A stretch of 64,000 nt of DNA, from contig NZ_JALCLM010000001.1 of the NCBI RefSeq assembly GCF_022647885.1, positions 1,302,001-1,366,000 of the forward strand. The letters are read 5' to 3'. The stretch comes from Bifidobacterium sp. (GTDB lineage Bacteria; Actinomycetota; Actinomycetes; Actinomycetales; Bifidobacteriaceae). Both the position numbers and the translations under genes were made by a program. The notes under the pieces are model-generated. The model searched no databases. It had not been told where the DNA came from and saw only the letters and a program-made list of their open reading frames with translations. Numbering within the stretch: position 1 is the stretch's first letter; each line of letters opens with the position of its first letter. Positions 44,153 through 53,432 of this stretch are shown piece by piece.

Positions 44153-45277
44153 ATGTCTCAGGAAATCGAAATTGGTCTAGGTAAAAAAGGTCGTCTGGCG
44201 TACTCGCTAGACGATGTAGCCATCGTCCCATCCAGAAGGACCCGTGATCCTCAGGATGTTTCCACTTCATGGCAAGTGGATGCTTACGAATTTGATATTC
44301 CGGTGTTGTCCGCACCAATGGATTCTGTAAGTAGCCCTAAAACGGTGATTGAAATGGGGAAACTTGGTGGACTCGGAGTCCTAGATTTAGAGGGATTGTG
44401 GACGCGGTATGAAGACCCACAACCACTGCTCGACGAGATTGCACATCTCCCGGCGACCGAAGCAACTCGACGCATGCAAGAGATCTATGCAGAGGCAGTT
44501 AAGCCTGAGCTAATTACTCAGCGTTTGCACGAAATTCGTGACGCAGGAGTTACGGTAGCTGGAGCTTTGTCTCCCCAAAGGACTCAGCAGTTTTCGTCAA
44601 CAGTGATTGAAGCTGGTGTGGATCTTTTTGTTATTCGTGGCACCGCGGTTTCAGCTGAACACGTTTCAACATCTCACGAACCACTGAATCTTAAGCAATT
44701 CATCTATGAACTTGATGTTCCTGTGATTGTTGGTGGTGCAGCAACGTATCAGGCTGCTCTCCATCTCATGCGCACGGGTGCAGCTGGAGTTCTTGTTGGT
44801 TTTGGGGGAGGCGCAGTTTCAGCAACCCGAACGACCATTGGGGTACATGCACCTATGGCGACCGCAATAGCCGATGTATCCGAGGCTCGACGCGACTACA
44901 TGGATGAATCGGGTGGCAGATACGTTCAAGTCATTGCAGATAGCGGAATGGGCAATTCCGGAAGTTTCGTTAAGGCGCTAGCAATGGGTGCTGATGCTGT
45001 GATGCTAGGGACGCCACTTGCGCGTGCTGCCGAAGCACCTGGGCAGGGCAAACACTGGGGGGCAGAGGCTCGGCACCATGAGCTGCCTCGTGGGTTTAGA
45101 GCAGATGTGGGCACAGTTGCTTCTCTGGAGGAGATTCTCAATGGTCCGAGCCATCAGCCTGATGGCACCACGAATTTTGTTGGGGCTCTTCGTCGCGCTA
45201 TGGCTTCGACTGGTTATGTTGATATCAAGAATTTCCAACGTTGTTCGGTCGTTGTTACACCATTTGGTGAGGCATAA
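44153..45277 (+). CDS. GuaB3-family IMP dehydrogenase-related protein
   Basis: 374 residues from ATG 44153 (MSQEIEIGLGKKGRLAYSL). The barrel motifs are present, including LSAPMDSVSSP and VIADSGMGNSG, but the CBS domains are missing. At the catalytic loop GFGGGAVSATRTT, Ser or Ala replaces the active-site Cys of true IMP dehydrogenases. A similar loop is recalled for mycobacterial Rv3410c. No Shine-Dalgarno is seen; TAATCT ends 7 bp before the ATG, suggesting a leaderless mRNA. A strong terminator follows. Confidence 0.85.
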   Translation: MSQEIEIGLGKKGRLAYSLDDVAIVPSRRTRDPQDVSTSWQVDAYEFDIPVLSAPMDSVSSPKTVIEMGKLGGLGVLDLEGLWTRYEDPQPLLDEIAHLPATEATRRMQEIYAEAVKPELITQRLHEIRDAGVTVAGALSPQRTQQFSSTVIEAGVDLFVIRGTAVSAEHVSTSHEPLNLKQFIYELDVPVIVGGAATYQAALHLMRTGAAGVLVGFGGGAVSATRTTIGVHAPMATAIADVSEARRDYMDESGGRYVQVIADSGMGNSGSFVKALAMGADAVMLGTPLARAAEAPGQGKHWGAEARHHELPRGFRADVGTVASLEEILNGPSHQPDGTTNFVGALRRAMASTGYVDIKNFQRCSVVVTPFGEA

Positions 45278-45378
45278 TCACATAAATACCAAATCGTGCA
45301 AACAGGTAGTGGAATGTTGAGGGTATTCACATATCCACATTGTTATGGTGCGGTGTTGGTCTTTCGCTGTAATTCTTG

Positions 45379-45414
45379 AGATGCTCGTGGAATGTAATGA
45401 TTCTACGAGCATCT
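45379..45414 (+). terminator. Strong hairpin after guaB3
   Basis: AGATGCTCGT (45379-45388) pairs with ACGAGCATCT (45405-45414), extended inward by GAAT/ATTC around a 6-nt loop, with TT following. Confidence 0.82.
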
Positions 45415-45433
45415 TTGGTATTAAGGAGCGATT

Positions 45434-45916
45434 ATGAATGAGGTTGCCACTGGAACGAAAATGTATGGAATTGCATCATTTGAGCGCATCATTGAATTAG
45501 GCGTTGGCATGCTTCCAGTTCCTCTACATCTAGCACGGTGTTCTCCAAGTTCAGTTAGTGATGAGCTTTGTCTAGGTTTATCAGTGTCGGCGTGTCGTCT
45601 GGCATGTATGGCTGTGGACGTCATTAGAGGAAGATTGGATGCAAGATTATTAAGGAAGGCAGTTGATTTACCCGTTATTAGCAAACTGGAGATGTTTACT
45701 CTTATACTTGATGAGCACTGGGTGCGTTCTGCTGATATACAACGGGAGATGCTGCGCTTACCTGTTGTAGCAAGAAATTTGCACGCAGTCCTCGTAAGCC
45801 CTCAAAGAGTCGAAGTGTTGGTTCATATGAATATTGGGCGAACACAGTACTGGGCAAACGTTATTTTGCGTTTACGAAATGAGCGGTGGGTATGCACCAT
45901 GCTTGATCTTGGCTGA
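45434..45916 (+). CDS. Rv3235-like (DUF6459) conserved protein
   Basis: 160 residues. The pattern RGRLDARLLRKAVDLPV in the middle and VSPQRVEVLVHMNIG then RNERWVCTMLDLG at the end resembles the small actinobacterial family typified by Rv3235. The function of that family is not known to me. AAGGAG precedes the ATG by 8 bp. The next gene starts 41 bp downstream, apparently from its own promoter. Confidence 0.6.
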   Translation: MNEVATGTKMYGIASFERIIELGVGMLPVPLHLARCSPSSVSDELCLGLSVSACRLACMAVDVIRGRLDARLLRKAVDLPVISKLEMFTLILDEHWVRSADIQREMLRLPVVARNLHAVLVSPQRVEVLVHMNIGRTQYWANVILRLRNERWVCTMLDLG

Positions 45917-45957
45917 ATGAGCAACTTTGTAAGGTGCAAGGTCATATAGTAGAGCCT

Positions 45958-48060
45958 ATGCTTAGAGAATTTTCTGTAGAGACATCTCGTCCAACCAACG
46001 ATGAGGATACTGTTTTTTCGCTGCTTAATAATCGAGTGGAACACTATCCTGATGACGTCATTGCACAGTGGCAAGACCAATACACCAAAGAGTGGCACGA
46101 TGTCAGCGCGACACAAATGCTCCAGCGCGTTCGTGAAGTCGCTAAAGGCTTGGTGGCACTCGGCGTGCAGAAGGGGAGCAGTGTTGTTATCTATTCAGCT
46201 ACCAGTTACGACTGGGGAGTTGTTGATTTTGCTTGTGCATCCATCGGTGCTGTATCAGTGCCAATCTATGAGACTGATTCCAGTAAACAGGCCACAGCTA
46301 TTGTTAAAGACGTTAAGCCGGTAGTGGCATTTGCAGGAGATAGCGATCATGCACAGACGCTTGAAATGCTGCGAGGCACATCGCAAAGTTTGACTTATGT
46401 ATTCAACTTTGAATCCGGTGGGCTCAATGCTGTTTGTGACTTCGGAGAATCTATTTCTGACGAAGATCTGGATGCGCGTATCGGTGATGTGAAAGCTGAT
46501 GATCTCAACACCATTGTGTACACATCAGGTTCCACAGGGAAGCCTAAAGGTGTGATGCTAACAAATCGTAACTTCACACACATTGTGTATGCGGGTTATG
46601 AGGCCTTGCCAAATATGCTTGCGGCTCCCACCCGTTTGCTGTTATTCCTCCCTCTTGCTCATTGTTTTGCTCGCTACATTCAATATGTTGCAATCGGATC
46701 TCGTGGTGTCGTTGGCTATGTGCCCAACACGAAACACCTCTTGGCAGATTTGCGAAGTTTTAAACCTTCATACTTGCTTGGTGTGCCCCGCGTGTTTGAG
46801 AAGGTATACAACGCTGCATCTCAAAAGGCGGGTGCAGGTTTGCGCGGTAGATTGTTTGCCAAAGCATTTTCACACTTCGTGCAATGGTCAAAAACTGAAC
46901 AGCAACACGGCAAACACTCTCTGCCACAGCGCATGCAGCATCAGTTCTTTATGAGTACAGTTGGCAGCTCAATACGTTCTGCGTTGGGACCGAACCTGCG
47001 TTTTCTTGCGTGTGGTGGAGCTCCAATGAATGCAGATTTGGCTCATTTTTTCAACGGTATAGATGACATCACCTTTATTCAGGGATATGGCATGACAGAG
47101 ACTGCTGCTCCATGCTGCGTTAACGGAGAAATTGAAAATGAGGTTGGATCTGTTGGACGACCAGGACCAGGAATTTCGGTGGCACTTGGGGATGACGATG
47201 AACTTTTAGTCAAGGGGCCCAATGTCTTTGTCGGATATTACGGCAGCAAAAGGATGGATAAAAACGTCGTTGATGCTGATGGCTGGCTTCATACTGGCGA
47301 TTTAGCCACGATTGATGACAATGGTTTTGTATTCATTACCGGTCGAAAGAAAGACATTATTATTACCGCTGGGGGAAAGAATATCAGTCCGGCTCCTTTG
47401 GAAGACACGATTTCTAGTTGTCCTATTGTCTCCCAATCGGTCGTAGTGGGCGATGGTAAACCGTTTATTGGAGCCTTGATTACGCTTGACCCAGATATGT
47501 TGAGTTCATGGTTGAAGTCGCAAAGCCTTGATCCTCATATGTCAATTCCAGAGGCTGCAGTGAATGACGCTGTTAGGGCTTTTGTTCAGCAGTATGTGGA
47601 TCAGGCAAATAGCACGGTATCTCGAGCTGAATCCGTAAGAAAGTTCATCATTCTTGACGAAGATTTTACTCAAGAACAAGGGACGTTGACACCAAGTATG
47701 AAGGTCATCAGACCACAAGTGCTCAAAATCTATGCTCAGCTTATTGACAAAATCCTCTATGCGCCAAAGAATCCCAATGCACGAACTGTACCTGCAACGT
47801 CCAAGTTCATCGAAAAAGCAAGCGACTCCGTTACTCCTTTAGTAAATATGGCTCAGGAAACCGCTATGCCTAAAATCAATGAGATGCGTGAGGCTTTAGA
47901 TCGTGCGAGAACAAATGTGTCGGATTCATTTGCTAGCGTTTCCGAGAGAATTCGTTCGACGCAGGATGACGAAGGCCAAGTTGACGCGGAGCAAGATGCC
48001 GAACAAACGCCACTCACCAAGTCGAATGACGATAAGCAAAGTGACGCCAACGAGGAGTAA
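45958..48060 (+). CDS. Long-chain fatty acid-CoA ligase (second, with C-terminal tail)
   Basis: 700 residues. The ANL motifs are the same as in the 39126 paralogue: [26 protein letters not shown] and [18 protein letters not shown]. It differs by a tail of about 95 residues after the enzyme core, with a helical amphipathic part ([18 protein letters not shown]) and a very acidic end. The ATG at 45958 has no Shine-Dalgarno, and TATAGT ends 7 bp upstream, so a leaderless transcript is likely. def starts 3 bp after the stop. Confidence 0.9.
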   Translation: MLREFSVETSRPTNDEDTVFSLLNNRVEHYPDDVIAQWQDQYTKEWHDVSATQMLQRVREVAKGLVALGVQKGSSVVIYSATSYDWGVVDFACASIGAVSVPIYETDSSKQATAIVKDVKPVVAFAGDSDHAQTLEMLRGTSQSLTYVFNFESGGLNAVCDFGESISDEDLDARIGDVKADDLNTIVYTSGSTGKPKGVMLTNRNFTHIVYAGYEALPNMLAAPTRLLLFLPLAHCFARYIQYVAIGSRGVVGYVPNTKHLLADLRSFKPSYLLGVPRVFEKVYNAASQKAGAGLRGRLFAKAFSHFVQWSKTEQQHGKHSLPQRMQHQFFMSTVGSSIRSALGPNLRFLACGGAPMNADLAHFFNGIDDITFIQGYGMTETAAPCCVNGEIENEVGSVGRPGPGISVALGDDDELLVKGPNVFVGYYGSKRMDKNVVDADGWLHTGDLATIDDNGFVFITGRKKDIIITAGGKNISPAPLEDTISSCPIVSQSVVVGDGKPFIGALITLDPDMLSSWLKSQSLDPHMSIPEAAVNDAVRAFVQQYVDQANSTVSRAESVRKFIILDEDFTQEQGTLTPSMKVIRPQVLKIYAQLIDKILYAPKNPNARTVPATSKFIEKASDSVTPLVNMAQETAMPKINEMREALDRARTNVSDSFASVSERIRSTQDDEGQVDAEQDAEQTPLTKSNDDKQSDANEE

Positions 48061-48062
48061 TT

Positions 48063-48548
48063 GTGGCAATTCGTGACATTCGGGTAGTTCCGGATCCCGT
48101 ACTTCGTACACCCTGTGAAACCATTACTACCATCACACCGGCTGTACGACGACTGGTACAAGATTTGATTGAAACAGTTGACGATCCTGGACGGGCAGGA
48201 TTGTCAGCTAACCAAATTGGTGTGAGTCTCAGGGCGTTCTCTTTTAATATCGATGGGCGCGTGGGGTATGTGCTTAATCCAGTTATTGAAGAAGTTTCAG
48301 GTGAACAGTATGGAGACGAGGGATGTTTATCTCTGCCTGGTTTGTGGTACGAAACTAGAAGAGCTGATTACGCGCGTGTCCGTGGTATCGACCTTGATGG
48401 TAAAGAAATAGTCCTTGACGGTAGCGGTTTGATGGGACGTATGTTGCAACATGAATGCGACCATCTTGACGGGCATGTGTATATAGACCGTCTTGAAAAA
48501 GACGTTAGACGTAAAGCGCTGCGAGAACTCAGAAGTCAGGGTCAGTAA
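48063..48548 (+). CDS. def: Peptide deformylase
   Basis: 161 residues starting at GTG, with GAGGAG upstream inside the ligase tail. It removes the formyl group from new N-termini. Motif I is GLSANQIG (Ser where most have Ala), motif [10 protein letters not shown] with the metal Cys, and motif [12 protein letters not shown] with the two metal His and catalytic Glu. It is coupled to the upstream ligase, and the rpsB promoter region follows. Confidence 0.94.
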   Translation: MAIRDIRVVPDPVLRTPCETITTITPAVRRLVQDLIETVDDPGRAGLSANQIGVSLRAFSFNIDGRVGYVLNPVIEEVSGEQYGDEGCLSLPGLWYETRRADYARVRGIDLDGKEIVLDGSGLMGRMLQHECDHLDGHVYIDRLEKDVRRKALRELRSQGQ

Positions 48549-48589
48549 ACAGCGCAGTATGGCCGCAATATGTGATATTCTAAATTCTT

Positions 48590-48656
48590 GTGTGTCGCTA
48601 TGAATTTGACGTAGTCGCAAGCGTCGAATTCGCCATGAATCCACTATCAGACACAC
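48590..48656 (+). promoter_or_regulatory. Structured 5' leader of rpsB
   Basis: GTGTGTC (48590-48596) pairs with GACACAC (48650-48656). Nested inside, GAATTTGACG (48602-48611) pairs with CGTCGAATTC (48622-48631) with one mismatch. TATTCT at 48576-48581 is a possible -10. The structure ends about 100 nt before rpsB and could be a ribosomal-protein autoregulatory site. Confidence 0.5.
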
Positions 48657-48758
48657 GAATTCGCGTCATGTAAGCGATGTCCTGTGTCGGTCGGCCTTCG
48701 GGTTGCACTCAGGTTCACATGGCCAGGCAATAACCGGCAATGAAAGGCACAATTCAAT

Positions 48759-49631
48759 ATGGCACAGATTACCATGAGCGAAATGCTCAAGGCAGGCGTC
48801 CATTTCGGTCACCAGACCCGTCGTTGGAACCCAAAGATGAAGCAGTACATCTTGGTGGAGCGCAACGGCATCCATATCATCAATCTTTTTAAGTCTCTTG
48901 AACTCATCGACAAGGCCTATGACTTCATTCGTCAAACTGTTGCTCACAACGGCACGGTCTTGTTTGTTGGTACCAAGAAGCAGGCTCAGGAAGCAGTGAA
49001 GAGCCAGGCTACACGAGTGAACATGCCATATGTGTGCGAGCGTTGGCTCGGCGGCATGCTGACCAACTTCCAGACCGTCTCGAAGCGTGTTTCACGTTTG
49101 AAGGAACTGGAAGAGATGGATTTCACTGATGTTCATGCTTCAGGCTTGACCAAGAAGGAGCTCTTGCTCCTTGAGCGTGAAAAGGACAAACTCGACAGGC
49201 AACTCGGTGGTATCCGTAACATGAACCGTACGCCTTCGGCGCTGTTCATCGTTGATATCAACAAGGAAGCTCTTGCAGTGCAAGAGGCCCATAAGTTGGG
49301 TATTCCGGTTGTCGCATTGGTCGATACCAACACTGATCCAGAAGAAGTTGAATATCCTATTCCAGCTAACGATGACGCGATTCGTGGCATTGAGCTTCTC
49401 ACCAGCTTGATGGCCGATGCGGTTGCCGAAGGCACGCTCGATCGTTCAAACAAGGCGAGCAAGGCTGAAACCACTGCTGAGCAGCCGTTGGCTGAGTGGG
49501 AACAGGAACTGTTGAAGAAGCAAGATGCACAGACTTCTGCTGAGGCGCCAAAAGACGAGGCGGCTGCAGCACCTGAGGCAGCGGCGGAAGCTACTGCTGA
49601 GGACAAGACCGAAACGGCCGAAGCCAAGTAA
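48759..49631 (+). CDS. rpsB: 30S ribosomal protein S2
   Basis: 290 residues. [39 protein letters not shown] and [29 protein letters not shown] are standard S2 sequence. The C-terminal 50 residues are an Ala/Glu-rich tail common in Actinobacteria. It is part of the small subunit. tsf follows after a hairpin, in the usual rpsB-tsf pairing. Confidence 0.98.
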   Translation: MAQITMSEMLKAGVHFGHQTRRWNPKMKQYILVERNGIHIINLFKSLELIDKAYDFIRQTVAHNGTVLFVGTKKQAQEAVKSQATRVNMPYVCERWLGGMLTNFQTVSKRVSRLKELEEMDFTDVHASGLTKKELLLLEREKDKLDRQLGGIRNMNRTPSALFIVDINKEALAVQEAHKLGIPVVALVDTNTDPEEVEYPIPANDDAIRGIELLTSLMADAVAEGTLDRSNKASKAETTAEQPLAEWEQELLKKQDAQTSAEAPKDEAAAAPEAAAEATAEDKTETAEAK

Positions 49632-49639
49632 GTTTGCTG

Positions 49640-49664
49640 GCCGTCCCGTTCATAGCGGGGCGGC
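49640..49664 (+). terminator. Attenuator-like hairpin between rpsB and tsf
   Basis: GCCGTCCCG pairs with CGGGGCGGC (one G-T wobble) around a 7-nt loop, followed by TTTTAT. A partial terminator here would make S2 more abundant than EF-Ts transcripts. Confidence 0.75.
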
Positions 49665-49688
49665 TTTTATCATCAGAGGAGAACATGA

Positions 49689-50537
49689 ATGGCAAAGATC
49701 ACAGCCGCACTTATTAAAGAGCTTCGTGACGCCACGGGCGCTGGCATGATGGATGTGAAAAAGGCACTGACAGAAGCTGAGGGCGATGTTGCTCGTGCCA
49801 AGGAAATCATTAGGGCGAAGGGTATTCAGGCAGCCGGAGCACGCGAAGGTCGTAAGGCACAAGAAGGTCTTATAGCTTCAACCGTAAAAGATACTGCTGA
49901 AGGACAGACGGCATATGCAGTCGAGTTGAATTCTGAAACCGATTTCGTGGCTAAGACTCCGAAGTTCGTGGAATTCGGTGACGCTGTTGTCGCAGATGTG
50001 GCAAAGGCAGATGCATCGAATACTGAAGAAGCTCTTCAAGCGGCTTCTGAGGCTGGAACTGTTAACGACACCGTGGAAGAAGCTGGCGCTTTGTTCCATG
50101 AGCATGTAAAGCTTGGCCAATTTGCCAAGGTATCAGGTCCTAAGGTTGAGATTTATGCTCACCACAAGTCGGTTGAACTTCCACCGTCAATCGTGGCTAT
50201 TATCGCAACCGATGAAGCTGGTTCTGCTGTCGCTCATGAGGTGGCCCTGCAAATTTCTGCTATGAGCCCGAAGTGGCTCAGTCGTGAAGACGTTCCAGCT
50301 GACGTAGTGGAGTCTGAGCGTCGAGTAGCTACAGAGAAGTCACTAGCAGAAGGCAAACCTGAGAAGATCGTTCCTAAGATTGTTGAAGGTCGTCTAAACT
50401 CCTTCTTCAAGGAAACCGTATTGCTTGAACAGCAATATGTGAAGGATTCCTCTCGCACCATCGCTGATCTTTTCAAGGAAGCACAGGGCAAGGCAATCGC
50501 CTTTGCTCGCCTTGAAGTCGGTAAGGGTGAAGAGTAA
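49689..50537 (+). CDS. tsf: Elongation factor Ts
   Basis: 282 residues. The N-terminal LIKELRDATGAGMMDVKKALTEAEGD is the conserved EF-Tu-contacting module, and NSETDFVAKT follows. It exchanges GDP for GTP on EF-Tu. GAGGAG lies upstream of the ATG. A rho-independent terminator follows at 50564. Confidence 0.98.
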   Translation: MAKITAALIKELRDATGAGMMDVKKALTEAEGDVARAKEIIRAKGIQAAGAREGRKAQEGLIASTVKDTAEGQTAYAVELNSETDFVAKTPKFVEFGDAVVADVAKADASNTEEALQAASEAGTVNDTVEEAGALFHEHVKLGQFAKVSGPKVEIYAHHKSVELPPSIVAIIATDEAGSAVAHEVALQISAMSPKWLSREDVPADVVESERRVATEKSLAEGKPEKIVPKIVEGRLNSFFKETVLLEQQYVKDSSRTIADLFKEAQGKAIAFARLEVGKGEE

Positions 50538-50563
50538 ATCTCAGTAGTGAGAGTGTTCATTAA

Positions 50564-50589
50564 GGGCGGTCGTCTTGACCGTCCTTTTT
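50564..50589 (+). terminator. Rho-independent terminator after tsf
   Basis: GGGCGGTC pairs with GACCGTCC (one mismatch) around a 5-nt loop, then TTTTT. Confidence 0.9.
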
Positions 50590-50809
50590 GTTGTCCTTAA
50601 AGTCCTTGTTATTGCTGCATTGCGGCCCAGTGTCTAACTAGGGTTGCTTATTGCGCTCTTCACGGAACTGATGCTGTGAGAGAAGCGTCTGCGGCGTATA
50701 ACCCTTGCTGTGCGATGAAGCACGGGTCAAACAGTACATATATGTCTCAGTTCGTGTATATCCTGTTAGACGGTCTGCTAAGGACTTACAGTTATCAGAA
50801 AGGCTTCAT

Positions 50810-51556
50810 ATGACTGACACCGACCCGACCGTTCACGCACGAAGAGTATTGCTGAAGCTTTCTGGGGAAGCATTTGGCGGGGGTGCTGTCGGTGTGGACA
50901 CTTCAGTAGTTCGCAGAGTTGCGGGCGAAATTGAACTAGCTTCACGGCATGGTGTACAGGTTGCCATTGTTGTAGGTGGCGGGAATTTCTTCAGGGGTGC
51001 TCAACTCAGCCAAGCAGGAATTGATCGTTCTCGTGGTGATTATATGGGTATGCTCGGCACCGTAATGAACTGCTTAGCATTGCAAGACTTTCTTGAACAA
51101 GAAGGTCAGGCAACTCGCGTACAAACGGCTATTACCATGGGGCAAGTTGCTGAACCATATATACCGCAGAAAGCTATTCGCCATTTGGAAAAAGGGCGTG
51201 TGGTGATATTTGGCGCCGGAGCTGGTATGCCATACTTTTCTACTGATACGGTTTCCATTCAACGAGCATTAGAAATTCATTGTGTTGAGGTTTTGATGGG
51301 GAAGAACGGAGTAGACGGGGTATATACGGCCGATCCGCGCAAAGATCCAGAAGCAAAAATGTTCACTCAGCTGAGTTATAAACGAGCCCTCGTTGACAAT
51401 CTTGCTGTGATGGATGCTTCAGCGCTCTCTATGGCTAGAGATAACAATATGCGAATAAGAGTTTTTGGTCTTGAAGAGCCTGGAAATGTCACCAAAGCTT
51501 TGGAAGGTGATCAGATAGGAACCTTAGTGTGCGGTGGGGATTCGCTTACTCTCTAA
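50810..51556 (+). CDS. pyrH: Uridylate kinase
   Basis: 248 residues from ATG 50810, with AGAAAGG upstream; the frame runs back to 50705 but that part does not match the family. [25 protein letters not shown] and the [12 protein letters not shown] segment are typical amino-acid-kinase-fold UMP kinase motifs. It makes UDP from UMP. frr follows, as in most bacteria. Confidence 0.95.
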   Translation: MTDTDPTVHARRVLLKLSGEAFGGGAVGVDTSVVRRVAGEIELASRHGVQVAIVVGGGNFFRGAQLSQAGIDRSRGDYMGMLGTVMNCLALQDFLEQEGQATRVQTAITMGQVAEPYIPQKAIRHLEKGRVVIFGAGAGMPYFSTDTVSIQRALEIHCVEVLMGKNGVDGVYTADPRKDPEAKMFTQLSYKRALVDNLAVMDASALSMARDNNMRIRVFGLEEPGNVTKALEGDQIGTLVCGGDSLTL

Positions 51557-51823
51557 ATTCAGGCTGTTAGCCAGCTGAGGGTGCAATGTCATCACTGTTG
51601 GTGAAGACTGTCAACCAAGGTAAGTACTCCAAGCTGCGAGACACGACATGAGTGCAGTAGTAGCCGAAACAACAACATACTTTTCCAGTGACATTGCTCG
51701 AGAACTTATCAGTACGTTGCAGTGTTTCACTAGACAACAGGGCATACTTAATACAAGAGGTAGTGCATAAAAGAGCGCAGTTCAATCTGCACACGAAATG
51801 TGTAAAAACAAAAGGAGCTAGCA

Positions 51824-52378
51824 ATGGCGAATGTGGTAGATCAGGCCAAGGAACAGATGAACAAGTCCGTCGAGGCTACGAAAGAGAATTTTTCAGGCAT
51901 TCGCACAGGAAGAGCAAATCCAGCTTTATTCAACGGGATTGTGGTTGACTATTACGGTGCACCTACACCACTGAAAGCTCTGGCTTCTATTGGCGTTCCT
52001 GAGCCACGTACACTTTCTGTAACGCCTTTTGACGCATCACAGGCTGCGGCGGTTGAAAAAGCGATTCGTGATTCAGACTTGGGTGTCAACCCTAATAGAG
52101 ATGGCAACGTCATCCGTGTTGCCCTGCCTGAGTTGACCGAAGAACGACGCAAAGAGTATGTGAAACTGGCTAAGACTAAAGCTGAGGAAGGTAAAGTCGC
52201 TGTCCGCAACATTCGTCGCAAAACGAAGGAAGGCATCGAGTCCTCAGTTAAAGATGGCGATCTTGGCGAGGATGAAGGTGACCGTCTGCAAAAGGATCTT
52301 GAGGCCCTTACTAAAAAGGTCAGCGACCAGATTGATGAACTGCTTGAAGGTAAGCAGAAGGAGATTCTTGAGGTCTGA
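51824..52378 (+). CDS. frr: Ribosome recycling factor
   Basis: 184 residues, full length. IRTGRANPALFNGIVVDYYG, PFDASQAAAVEKAIRDSDLG and RKKTKEGI-like sequences are conserved RRF motifs. With EF-G it splits the ribosome after termination. AAAAGGAG precedes the ATG. cdsA starts 43 bp downstream. Confidence 0.97.
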   Translation: MANVVDQAKEQMNKSVEATKENFSGIRTGRANPALFNGIVVDYYGAPTPLKALASIGVPEPRTLSVTPFDASQAAAVEKAIRDSDLGVNPNRDGNVIRVALPELTEERRKEYVKLAKTKAEEGKVAVRNIRRKTKEGIESSVKDGDLGEDEGDRLQKDLEALTKKVSDQIDELLEGKQKEILEV

Positions 52379-52420
52379 GCCCTAAGGCACAGATTTCTCT
52401 CGCAGGACTGGAAGGCAACA

Positions 52421-53413
52421 ATGACTCATTCTGGAGACAGGCACGCCGACGCAGAGGAAGCGCTTGAGTCCATCAATAAACGTACTGGACGAAATATGCC
52501 ACAAGCTGTGGCAACTGGTGCTCTACTCGTGGTGGTTATTCTGGCGAGTTTGTTAATCCGAGTCGATGTTTTTGTTGTACTCATTATGGTGTTTATGATT
52601 CTTGGGCTGTGGGAGTTGCGTGTTGATTTTGCGACAGCAGGCCTGCATACACCCTTGCTGACCTTGTGCTTATGTTCAAGCGCATCCATTCTCGTGACAT
52701 ATTATGCACCTTCGCACCTGCTTGCCATGATGTTGTGCATCATGGCAACAGTAGTGTTGGTATGTTTGAGTGCATCTACACGTATCAATATGGGTACCAG
52801 AGTTTCTGTCGCTGTGGCACGCAAGTTGTCGAGTACTGATTCGCATGCAAGGGTTGAGTCATCCTATAACAAAGCTGATGTTGACGAGGGTATACATCAG
52901 AGCAGAATCAGCAATGTAGGAGCTTCATTATTTACAGTTCTCTATATTCCCCTGCTGGCTTGTTTCCTAGTGTTACCGCTCACTTTCGGCGGACATCCGA
53001 TTGCGCATGCCTTCATAAGCATTTTCCTTCCGGCATTGAGTGATATTGGTGGTTTATTCTTTGGTGCTTGGTTCGGTAAACATAAATTATCACCGAGAAT
53101 TTCACCCAAAAAATCTGTCGAAGGTCTTTTGGGTTCGATGGTATTCAGTACTCTCGGAGCTTTCGCCATTGTTGCAACTACGTACGATTCGGCACAATGG
53201 GCTTCGAGTTGGTGGGTCCCAGTGGTGTTGGGAGTAATGACAGGAATCGTTGGTACCTTTGGTGACTTATGCGCTTCAATGTTGAAACGAGATATAGGCA
53301 TCAAGGATATGGGACATTTACTCAGAGGTCACGGCGGTGTTCTAGATCGTGTGGATTCAATCCTGTTATCTGCACCGTTTATCACACTAGTTCTATATTT
53401 CGCGGGCATATAA
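52421..53413 (+). CDS. cdsA: Phosphatidate cytidylyltransferase
   Basis: 330 residues with about eight membrane helices. The C-terminal signature reads SMLKRDIGIKDMGHLLRGHGGVLDRVDS, with Arg where most have Pro before GHGG. It makes CDP-diacylglycerol, the precursor of phospholipids such as those made by the PgsA at the window end. A polar cytoplasmic insertion of about 40 residues (around 130-170) is lineage-specific. GGAAGG precedes the ATG, and rlmN starts 20 bp after the stop. Confidence 0.93.
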   Translation: MTHSGDRHADAEEALESINKRTGRNMPQAVATGALLVVVILASLLIRVDVFVVLIMVFMILGLWELRVDFATAGLHTPLLTLCLCSSASILVTYYAPSHLLAMMLCIMATVVLVCLSASTRINMGTRVSVAVARKLSSTDSHARVESSYNKADVDEGIHQSRISNVGASLFTVLYIPLLACFLVLPLTFGGHPIAHAFISIFLPALSDIGGLFFGAWFGKHKLSPRISPKKSVEGLLGSMVFSTLGAFAIVATTYDSAQWASSWWVPVVLGVMTGIVGTFGDLCASMLKRDIGIKDMGHLLRGHGGVLDRVDSILLSAPFITLVLYFAGI

Positions 53414-53432
53414 CGGGGCGAGGAAATAACGT

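Noticed and set aside
49133..49627. 164-residue Ala/Ser-rich minus-strand frame opposite rpsB
   Set aside because: It is the antisense shadow of the Ala/Glu-rich S2 tail.
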